From positions 62,001 to 126,000 of the forward strand of contig NC_047073.1 of NCBI RefSeq assembly GCF_902459465.1: a stretch of 64,000 bases of DNA. Reading direction: 5' to 3'. Below the pieces are notes generated by a model. The model was not told the DNA's origin and ran no database searches. It worked only from the letters and a program-made list of their open reading frames with translations. Below are positions 24,263 through 34,600 of the stretch, in pieces. Source of the stretch: Asterias rubens (Eukaryota; Echinodermata; Asteroidea; Forcipulatida; Asteriidae). How positions within the stretch are numbered: position 1 is the first letter of the stretch; each line of letters begins with the position of its first letter. Position numbers and translations under genes: made by a program.

Positions 24263-25161
24263 TGAAGAGGAGGCAAAAAAGAGCGGTCTTTTAACATAGA
24301 GCAATGAAGATCAGGTGAATGTCATGAAAATATATCGGTCCGAGGAAATCTTGATTTGCTTAACAGTTTTCATGAATTTTAAATGGAAGGTAGTGGTATG
24401 TGGTGTTCCTGTGGATCCCACAAGTGCAGTGTTTAATAAATTCAGCTCCATCGTAAACATCAAAAATACCCAAGTGTTTTGTCAACTACTATCAACTTGT
24501 GATGTTTGTCAAGGAAATTCAGATTTCAGCGACTTGGTCAACATGAAGAAAGGTCCGGAGTGTCAAATCCCTGTGAGAATCACCCCCAAATGATAAGTAG
24601 ATTGTTTTAAATTCTTCTGGCACAATCCATCATGCAAAATGCAACCTCATCATGCCAAGGGACTGTAGCAGGTAACTCCTAGATTACCCAAAAGGTAAAA
24701 TGCACAAAACCACTGGGGACCAGTCATTTACTCAAGCTGCACCGACACTTTAGGAATGGTTTACCATCAGACATTCAATTAATACAGTCTCTTTCGGTTT
24801 CTAAGGCTATACTTTTAATTTTAAACAAGCTTTTGGCTGATTTGTTATTGTATGTGTATCATTGTTGTTTTTCACTCTCTGCTGTGTTTCTCGTTTGTGC
24901 TGATTTGTTTAGTATATGTAGATATTTGTAATTCGCTTTTGAACATTTAATGGTGAAATGCGTACAATAAATGTGGTCCTACACGTAATATTGTTATTAT
25001 TAAACACTGTCCACACTGCACTGTGCATCAAAGCAACTTAGCATCACATCTAATGATATACTGTACCATCTTCATTGTGCCATCAGTGCCTTCCCCTTGT
25101 TAGCAAGTATGTTCAATTTTATTTTGCTAACTATTTTCTAACCCAACGTTCTTTCACACAG

Positions 25162-26058
25162 GTCCAATGAAGAAGCCAATGTTTGTGACTTGCTGCAAGT
25201 TTCTCCTTGCGTGCCAAGAATGCCTAGTTCACTGGTATTCATCCAGCAGCCACTGTCCCAAGTGCAGAGCAGAGACAGTGTCCAGGCTTCTGGATTGGAC
25301 GAGGCAGTAGAAGCTATCACCAACATTATAGCCACAGAGAAGTATAGTGGACACTACATGAGCGACACAACGTCCAGCAGCCACTGCCCCAAGTGCAGAT
25401 CAGAAACAGGGGAGCGTGACAGCTTCCAGCGGTCTGGATTGGACAAGGCAGTAGAAGCTATCACCAACATCATAGCCACAGAGAAGTATAGTGGACACTA
25501 CATGAGCGACACAACGTCCAGCAGCCACTGCCCCAAGTGCAGATCAGAAACAGGGGAGCAAGACAGCTTCCAGCGGTCTGGATTGGACAAGGCAGTAGAA
25601 GCTATCACCAACATCATAGCCACAGAGAAGTATAGTGGAAACTACATCAGCGACACAACGTCCAGCAGCCACTGCCCCAAGTGCAGATCAGAAACAGGGG
25701 AACGAGACAGCTTCCAGGGGTCTGGATTGGACAAGGCAGTAGAAGCTATCACCAACATCATAGCCCCAGAGAAGTATAGTGGACACTACATGAGCGACAC
25801 AACAGCCAGCAGCCACTGCCCGAAGTGCAGATCAGAAACAGGGGAACGAGACAGTGTCCAGGCTTCTGGATTGGACAAGGCAGTAGAAGCTATCACCAAC
25901 ATCATAGCCACAGAGAAGTATAGTGGACACTACATGAGCGACACAACATCCAACAGCCACTGCCCCAAGTGCAGATCAGAAACAGGGGAACGAGACAGTG
26001 TCCAGGGGTCTGGATTGGACAAGGCAGTAGAAGCTATCACCAACATCATAGTAGTATA
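25162..26058 (+). pseudogene. RING-finger gene fragment (3' half) with 144-bp in-frame repeats
   Basis: After a good acceptor (ttcacacag at 25161) the phase-1 frame reads GPMKKPMFVTCCKFLLACQE, CLVHWYSSSSHCPKCRAET. This is the second half of a RING-type zinc finger, with cysteines, a histidine and the final CPKC pair. That frame soon stops (RLLDWTRQ*). A different frame is then open to 26058 over six copies of GLDKAVEAITNII spaced exactly 144 bp. Each full unit also carries SSSHCPKCRSETGERDS. Unit 1 lacks 13 bases (between GAGCAG and AGACAGTG) that later units have, and this explains the frame switch. No intact gene can be assembled here. Confidence 0.55.
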
Positions 26059-26122
26059 GTGGAGAGCGACACAACATTTTTACATTTTTACAAGAAACTT
26101 AACTGTTTGAGGCAATCTTTAA

Positions 26123-26225
26123 AGGCACTGGACACCTTTTGTAAGTGACCAGTTTTCTCACTTTGGGTAACTCAACATATGCATAACAATAACAAACCTT
26201 TGCGAGACGTTGCAAGAGAAATATT
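26123..26225 (+). mobile_element. MITE family A, 5' part only
   Basis: TTTAAAGGCACTGGACACC through AACATATGCATAACAATAAC, then a deletion and a short GTTGCAAGAGAA match. The RING exon fragment follows directly, as though set into the element. Confidence 0.7.
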
Positions 26226-26413
26226 AAGGCAAGACCTGAGTTGCGCTATGGATGAGCAAAATGATATGATGGACATCCTTTTGGAGAAATCCAAGACAAT
26301 TGAAGAGAGCATAAACAACATTGCAAAGGCCACCTCCAAGGATCTTCTAGTGAAATTCACAAGAAGGGAGGAAAGGGCACTGAGGAACTCTTTTTCTTGC
26401 GTCATATGTAAAG
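26190..26413 (+). pseudogene. RING-finger gene fragment (5' half exon)
   Basis: The open frame reads KPLRDVAREILRQDL then a helical, charged stretch and ends RNSFSCVICK with donor AAAG|gttggt, phase 1. CVIC is the first zinc pair of a RING. The phase and sequence would join exactly to the exon at 25162, yet that exon lies 1 kb upstream. Its left edge is fused to a family A MITE and has no clear acceptor. Confidence 0.5.
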
Positions 26414-26497
26414 GTTGGTAAGCGCACTCAAAGTGGTTATGTCTTTTTGACATTTTAACAAGAGTTATAATACTTAAGGTCATGTTAGAGGTAATAT

Positions 26498-26876
26498 TTA
26501 AAGGCACTGGACACCTTTTGTAATGGAAAAAGACCAGTATTCTCACTTGGTGTATCTCAACATACATGCATGACAATAACAAACCTGTGAAAATTTGACT
26601 CAATTGGTCGTCGAAGTTGCAAAAGAGAAACTTTAAATAGAAGAAAAAACACCCTTGTCACAAAAGTTCTGTGCTTTCAGATATGATTCGAGACCTCAGC
26701 TCAAGGTCTCATATTCAATTCAAATATTTTAGTGAGAAGTTACTTCTTTCTCGAAAACTACGTTACTACAGAGGGAGCCGTTTCTCAAAATGTTTTATAC
26801 TATCACCAGCTCTTTATTGCTCGTTACCAAGTAAGATTTTATGCTATCAATTGTTTTGAGTGTCCACTGCCTTTAA
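26498..26876 (+). mobile_element. MITE family A, tandem copy 1
   Basis: Starts TTTAAAGGCACTGGACACC and ends GTGTCCACTGCCTTTAAAG, where the next copy begins. Head-to-tail with the copy at 26874. Confidence 0.85.
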
Positions 26877-27235
26877 AGGCACTGGACACCTTTGGTATAG
26901 ACCAGTCTTTTCACTTGGTGTATCTCAACATATGCATATAATAACAAACCTGTGAAAATTTGAACTCAATTGGTCATCGAAGTTGCGAGAGAATAATGGA
27001 AGAAAAAGCACCCTTGTCGCACAAGTTGTGTGCTTTCAGATGCTTGAATTCTGAGGTCTCAAATTTAATTCAAATATTTTATTGAGAAATTACTTCTCAA
27101 AACTATTTTACTTCAGATGGAGCCGTTTCTCACAATGTTTCATACTATCAATAGCTCTCTATTGCTTGTTACCAAGTAAGTTTTTCTGCTAACATTTATT
27201 TTCAGTAATTACCAATAGTGTCCAGTGCCTTTAAG
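26874..27235 (+). mobile_element. MITE family A, tandem copy 2
   Basis: Starts AAAGGCACTGGACACCTTTGG, sharing TTTAAAGG with copy 1, and ends GTGTCCAGTGCCTTTAAG. Confidence 0.85.
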
Positions 27236-27835
27236 CAGCTATATGAAGCTAGGCTGATCATCAAACACTGTTGGATAGTTGTTATACATGTAGTAGCAAA
27301 CAAAAAAGGAATTATTTTGGGTTAAGAGGTGTTTGCACCAGCTTTAGAATCTCTAACACACCAAAACACACATACACTATGGCTCATTACGAAAACATTA
27401 CACTGTAATATGAATTAAAAATACTTTCACAACATCATTCTTTTCAAACATTGGTCCAAACAAACAGTGTGGGAAAAAAACTTGATCAAGCAAATGAGCA
27501 CCCGAGCAAACAAGCATACAAATATACAGGTATGTATACAAGCTGGCCAGCAAACAAATAAACTAAATTATTCTGGCTTCAACTTTAAAAACTCAATACT
27601 ATTAACAATTTGGGTAAGTTAATTAATGTAATAACTTAAATGTATCTCAATATATGGAAGGATGGAATTTATCAATATAGTGGAATGTTAAAGAATATAC
27701 AAAGCAGGAACAATGTGTCACCACCTTTAGTGGTGACCAATGGAAAAATAAAAAAAGCACTTCGCTGAAAGACATCAGTTCTAATGCAACTCCTTATATC
27801 CTTGTGTCACACTGTGATGATCTGCATATTATTGA
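27236..27835. other. Intergenic, no gene seen
   Basis: AT-rich sequence downstream of the GNAT-ADP-ribosyltransferase gene. No frame or repeat recognised. Confidence 0.4.
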
Positions 27836-27837
27836 TC

Positions 27838-28400
27838 ATCAATAATAATAATAATACTTGGTTCTTATAAAGCATTTTCTTGTACATCCCTAAGGGTTGT
27901 ATCAGAGCGCACAGTATTTTGTCCTGTAAGGTATGTGGAGCTAAGATTTGAAATAAAAGACCTGTTCCCTCTAAAGCACCATGTAGTGGTTTACAAGAAG
28001 CTTGGAGCAACATGCAACCAATCAAACCAGGAACACCGGAGCAAACCCCTTCTCTTTACGATAAGTGCACTGGGTTCTTTTACGTGTGTTACACAACACA
28101 CAGGACCAATGGCTTTACGTCCCATCTAAAGGATGAAGCATCATAGTTAAGTGTCTTGCTTAAGCAGTAAATGATTTCCCTTGTAGCAAAATGCTACGCA
28201 ATATGTACAAGTTGCCACTTAAAAATCACCATTGCTACTCAATACTAGCATTCAGTATGCACAAATACTGTGCAGTTTAAATATATTGCAGCAAAAGTGC
28301 TTGATGAAATTGTTCCTTGTTAAGAACACAGGTGTCTTGACTTGGACTCGAACCCAAACGCTGCTGATCACAAACGCCACTCTGCTGATCATGACTGCTG
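27838..28400 (-). mobile_element. SINE-like retroelement with (TTA)n tail
   Basis: The minus-strand 3' end is GAAAATGCTTTATAAGAACC followed by ATTATTATTATT. The body includes GGACGTAAAGCCATTGGTCC. At the 5' side, TTTGGGTTCGAGTCCAAG is a tRNA B box. It lies just beyond the stop codon of the GNAT-ADP-ribosyltransferase gene and may form part of its 3' UTR. Confidence 0.6.
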
Positions 28401-28509
28401 TGTCAGCCATGACACTTCCACTTCATCAAATGATAATTACTCTTACCTTGACAGACACGATGAATGGGAAGACAGTTAAAAATTGCTTGTAATTCTACCT
28501 TGTCATGAG

Positions 28510-28632
28510 TCACTCCAATCTGTACTCAATCAGGTAAAGAGGAAGTGCTTGGTAGGGGTCAAAGATCACATATTCTTGATAACCACAGGTCATAAGGTCA
28601 CCTCCACTCAAATTAGAAAGTCTGCCTGGTGT
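28510..28632 (-). CDS. Last exon: ADP-ribosyltransferase C-terminus and stop
   Basis: After gactgcag the exon reads TPGRLSNLSGGDLMTCGYQE then YVIFDPYQALPLYLIEYRLE and TGA. The E-Y-V-I-F-D...P-Y-L-I-E-Y pattern is the final strand pair of PARP catalytic domains and supplies the conserved glutamate. 40 codons plus stop, joined in phase 0 to 29907-30011. Confidence 0.88.
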   Translation of the reverse strand, partial: TPGRLSNLSGGDLMTCGYQEYVIFDPYQALPLYLIEYRLE

Positions 28633-31600
28633 CTGCAGTCAAAGAAATCAATCATAAGAAGAAATTGTTAGTTAGACTAAACTATAAATAACAAAGGTTT
28701 TCGGTAACACCATGTAATGATAATCTCTAAACGTGTTGGGGTGGTTCTGAAAAGAACCACTGGTTTCAAATTAGAGTTGAAACCACCCCAACTTATTTAG
28801 AGATTATCATTACATGGTGTTACCACAAACCTTTACTATCTCAAAATCCACCATGCAAAGTTTCAAATCCTACTAATAAATAATAGTACACTTGCGGGTA
28901 CAACTGTGTAACATCTCTTTTAAGGGAGTGTTTGCTCTGAAACTTGTCAGTCCCTCCAACAATTAAACAGGGCAGCCTGGTTGGCTAAGTGGTTTCTGTA
29001 GGGAGTGTTGGCTCTGAAACTTGTCAGTCCCTCTAGCAGTTAAACAGGGCAGCCAGGTTGGCTAAGTGGTTTCTGTTTATGCCTTTCTGCTTGAGCTTGG
29101 ACCGGTGCCTTGCAGGTAGATTGTGTTTTTCAGTCCCTGCCTGACTGCTTGGGTTTCCTCCCACATTTAAAACTGGAATTTCTTCATTGTCTTCTCTACA
29201 AAAAGTTGGTGTGGTGTTTCCAATGGGATGCTTTGCCGACTATATAATTCAGATTCAGAAGTGGTGTTTGAAGCTTTGGATGTTGTGGAAAGATAAAAAC
29301 AAAATTCCTCAGGGCTTTTATGTTACCTAATCTTAATCTGTATTCCATGCAATGAAGACATTACAAATTATCTCAAACCAAATATTGTAGAAGTATAGAT
29401 TTAAAATCCATGCAAGCCAAAAAAGAATCTAACATTGTCATTCGAGACAACAAAAGATTCTCAATAATATAATAATAATAATGTTAATTATAAAACTAAT
29501 CATTCCACTTCACACACAAACAAAAAACAGCAATGGCAATTATAAGACACTAGAATAAATGGGTTTTGAGTTTGCGTTTGAAAGCATCAACTGTTGGTGA
29601 GAAGATCTTATGGTAATTGGTTCCAGAGAGTTGGCCAGAACACACTGAACGATCCATCGCCTTTCTGTTTATTACTCTTTGGGATAGTAAGAAGAGTAAC
29701 CTCCCGGTTCGGTCGTAGGCTTCCCTAGATGGTATATGGGTGGCAATGCAATCTTTCAGATAGACTGGCGACAGATCATTCAGAGCTTTTTAGATGTAGA
29801 GTAGTGTTTTAAACTTGATTCATTAATTTGTCAGTTAGCCAGTGTAGAAAGTTTAACAGAGGAGATGTGGAATGACGAGATGTAGAATATAAGTATAATT
29901 TCTTACCACAATGGAATCAAATCCTTCTGGAGGAGCAGTTCTTGTGTTATCTTTCTTGATGACAGACTCGGTCTTACCCAGACCAACGTCATTAAGAAGT
30001 AATTTACCAAGCTGTAAAGATGAAGAAAATAAATACATAATATAATAATAACAAATTCTTTTATTGCGCATTTTCCACTAACCGTATCAATGCACTTTAC
30101 ATTAGTGCCCTGGTCATTGGGCCAATAACATTCATTTAACCTTTCTCAGCTCCCTGGGGAGTATACAACCTCGACCTGCCGTGGCGCTCCGAAGGCTTTT
30201 TCATACACAATATCAATCTCTACCCTCGCAGAGATATCAACCTCTACCCGCATTCATTTCATTTCATTTCATTCAGTCGATGCGGAGCATCGGATGATGG
30301 CCCTCCAAACACGTTGGTCCTCCATTGCTGTACGCAGCTCTTCCCGACGCAGTCCAGAGTCCCGGCACAAGGTGTCCACAAAGGTGGTTTGTGGTCTGCC
30401 ACGGGAACAGCAAACCCTGAGTAGGGGCCCAAACCTCTACCCGCGCAGGTACCCAGTTATACCCCATGGTACATTCTAATCAACTCATGCTTAGTAATCC
30501 TTGGTAGGGATTGAATCATTGGCTGGTAACTACTTTTGCTAAGTAATTTTATATGAGAACAAAACTGGTCAATTAATTCAAGTGATGATTTCATGTTATA
30601 AATCTCTCTAAGTCTGATAGTTCCTGGACATGTGTAGAAACTTATATATAATTTGAGGCATTGCATGGTGAGGTACCAACAACTATTTGGTTTGCGGTAA
30701 CAGCGTGTGTGTATTTACTTGCCACGTCTCTACTTGTTCTTATGAGAACTATTGAAAACTTAGTTATATTAACTCATACTGACAAAGATAGGTTAACTAA
30801 ATTGAAGTGTGATAACAAAGAGACTTACAGCAGAGAAGTGAGCAGCTTTTGATGCATGTTGACTGAAATAAAGACCCACTCCAAACTCTCCATGACTGAA
30901 GTCTGTAACAGAATCAAAAGACACTGATAACCATTCATATCAGGAGAAACTTACAGTCAATTTAAAAAGAGAAAGCATCTCGAGACGTAAAGATACTTAT
31001 TAACATCTCAAGATGTTAAGATCTACTTTTGAGTCCATCATCTACTCTTCAAATGTTTGGCCAGGATTAGGCTCATCTCACAGCCTTCTCGTTTGCTGCC
31101 ATCAGATCTTCAAGGGAAGTATTGCTCCTAAAGGGCTGGGTATCGTAGAAGGTGTGGCATAGATTGGGGTGTTGTGCCACAATGGTATACGGTGTCCCAC
31201 CTCCGTGCATAGTCTATTAAGGGACTTAGGTGTCCCTCCTCCGTGCATAGTCTATTAAGGGACTTAGGTGTCCAACCTCCGTGCATAGTCTATTAAGGGA
31301 CTTAGGTGTCCCACCTCCGTGCATAGCCTATTAAGGGACTTAGGTGTCCCACCTCCGTGCATAGTCTATTAAGGGACTTAGGTGTCCCTCCTCCGTGCAT
31401 AGTCTATTAAGGGACTTAGGTGTCCCACCTCCGTGCATAGTCTATTAAGGGACTTAGGTGTCCCACCTCCGTGCATAGTCTATTAAGGGACTTAGGTGTC
31501 CACCTCCGTGCATAGTCTATTAAGGGACTTAGGTGTCCCACCTCCGTGCATAGTCTATTAAGGGACTTAGGTGTCCCACCTCCGTGCATAGTCTATTAAG

Positions 31601-34600
31601 GGACTTAGGTGTCCCACCTCCGTGCATAGTCTATTAAGGGACTTAGGTGTCCCTCCTCCGTGCATAGTCTATTAAGGGACTTAGGTGTCCCACCTCCGTG
31701 CATAGTCTATTAAGGGACTTAGGTGTCCCACCTCCGTGCATAGTCTATTAAGGGACTTAGGTGTACCTCCTCCGTGCATAGTCTATTAAGGGACTTAGGT
31801 GTCCCACCTCCGTGCATAGTCTATTAAGGGACTTAGGTGTCCCTCCTCCGTGCATAGTCTATTAAGGGACTTAGGTGTCCCTCCTCCGTGCATAGTCTAT
31901 TAAGGGACTTAGGTGTCCCACCTCCGTGCATAGTCTATTAAGGGACTTAGGTGTCCCACCTCCGTGCATAGTCTATTAATGGACTTAGGTGTCCCACCTC
32001 CGTGCATAGTCTATTAAGGGACTTAGGTGTCCCACCTCCGTGCATAGTCTATTAAGGGACTTAGATGTCCCACCTCCGTGCATAGTCTATTAAGGGACTT
32101 AGGTGTCCCTCCTCCGTGCATAGTCTATTAAGGGACTTAGGTGTCCCACCTCCGTGCATAGTCTATTAAGGGACTTAGGTGTCCCACCTCCGTGCATAGT
32201 CTATTAAGGGACTTAGGTGTCCCTCCTCCGTGCATAGTCTATTAAGGGACTTAGGTGTCCCACCTCCGTGCATAGTCTATTAAGGGACTTAGGTGTCCCT
32301 CCTCCGTGCATAGTCTATTAAGGGACTTCCACGTTGTAAGATAGTAACACATGTCAAGTCAAATGTGTTCGGCTTGAAAAGTCTGTGTTCAGTTGAAAGA
32401 CTAATCTAACAAATGATCTATATTTAATTGAAACATTTTTCTAACCTCGTTCTGTGAATCCATCCGAGAGTATACGTTGGATCCTTTCTGGATGTTCCAA
32501 AGTTCCACAAAGATACATCTTAGTGTGTATTGATGAATCTAATAGATGACTGCATCTTGTCTTATACATCTCAACTACTGAGCTACTTACATGGGCCTGT
32601 CATGTTAAACAAACAATAAAAGTAATGCACGTAAGACATCAAGAATTTTTTTTATTATAGTTTCTTAGATTTATATTTCACATCCAACAACCCAAGCACC
32701 AAGAACATGATAATAACAAACTGTTCAATTGTCAATGATGGAGAAAAACTGCAAGTGGACAAATAACCATTCAATCTGCTAGAGATTAACAACAAAATCT
32801 GCGTAAATGGGTCTGATTCAATACGGGATTCAAACTACATCTACAGAGCTCAAAGGCCGTTTCTCACAATGTTTTTATCATAACAACAGCTCTCCACTGC
32901 TTGATACCAACTAAGTTTTTATACTGACAATTATTTTAACTAAATAACCAACAGTGTGCAGTTCCTTTAACCTTAGTGTCTCTGGCATTGTTAGCAGCAG
33001 ATTGCACCGCATCACTTTGTGTATCCTTACACTATAATATGAATGCTTCTTATCATAACTAAAACACTACTTGCGTTAAGTATACCTTGGTTGTTTGGGA
33101 GACAACACACATGCCTGCCATGACAGAGTCATCCATACTTAATTTAAACTCCTCAGCAACCTGCCAATGGATCTTACTCTCTGCTCTGGAAGAATCTGTT
33201 ACAAAAAAATCAGGCAATTTATCACATAATATCCTATAAAGGCACAAGGCAAGCAATTCATAAAAGTTATAGATAAAACTGTTAATCAGGTTCCACAGCT
33301 AAAAAAAATCTCAAATTCACAGTTCGAATTCTGCGCTTACAATCAACATTCTCCGCTTAGTGTACGAGCGCCGAATTTCTGCACTAGCTGTGCAAGCGTA
33401 GAATGCCTAGTAACATTGAGTAAGCATGCGCACAAGCCAAAATTCCCGCTCACCCGTGAAATACGCTTGGCGTAAGCACATTCCCTGCTTCCATAAGTGC
33501 CGATTCGTTGCTTACGGTAAGCAGAGCCATGAATTTGGGCCCAGATCAGGTATGGAGCATACATGTACTTGAGTATTTCTGTTTATGAGTCATTTGGCAA
33601 GAATAACGTAATTTTATACTATTTCTTTGTACATACCAGTCATGCCTAAAGATGACACTTTACTTTCAAGCACTCGTAGTAACATATCAGTATCAACTTC
33701 ATCATCATCATCGTCATCATCTAGGATCAAATCATATCGTTAAAGAATAAATATTCAGTATGCCATTGGTGCCTCATAAGTTGTAGCAAGCTCAATCAAT
33801 CAATCAATCAACCGCAGAAACAGCAAGGGTCCATCACACCGATCTCCCGAGTCCTTGTCCTACAGCCTTACGCCACATAAGGTCAATTTTGCTAGGCCAG
33901 CCCAGTTGTTGACCCCAGGATGATCTTGGACGACCTCTGGGTCTCTTTGAGCCAGGAGCTGGTGCTAGGCCTCCCCTGGAGTTGATGGCAATGGAAGAGC
34001 ATTATAGTATTAGAGCATAGTTGTGGTGTTGTCAGCGGAAGAAAGCTCCATCAATATATATTAAGATGTAATAGTGTTTTACAAAATGTATTGTTTTATA
34101 CGAGCGATTACAGCCTATAATTCTTACCTTGATTGATAAGGGTGTCATTTCCATTCTCTGCTTTCATCTCAATACCAAGCTTTAAATCATTCAACTGCTT
34201 CTTAAGATACGCTTTCTCTAAAAGACAAATAAGTCTTGGTTAATAGCAACTTAAGTCTCTCAAGATACTGTAATCAGACAATTTGGGTGTTGAGTTATCA
34301 CCGAGTCTTACCGTAAGAGTGAGTCAGAATCATTATAACACTCACAAGTGTCGGTAAACATTAGACCCTTTATGTAGCCATAGGCCCTTTGGCGAATCCA
34401 CGTCTTCGGTTTGGATTTGGCTTTAGGCACCGTTCTCTCATCTCAAGCCCTGGGTGCCTACGCAAAGCACGCGCACACGCAACTGCAGGGCCCAACTAGC
34501 CTAAGCCCAATCTGGAGCCAAAGTCGTGGTTTCAAAAAGGGCCATAGTAAATTCATAATAATTCAAAATAAACAATAATATAAAAAAACCAGCATCTGAG

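Noticed and set aside
24315..24593. 92-codon plus frame with a C-x-x-C pair
   Set aside because: No zinc-finger spacing or homologous context; lies among retroelement debris.
29907..30011. GLGKT resembling a Walker A loop in the ADP-ribosyltransferase exon
   Set aside because: It falls in the PARP fold context (PPEGFDSIV); no other ATPase motif is present.
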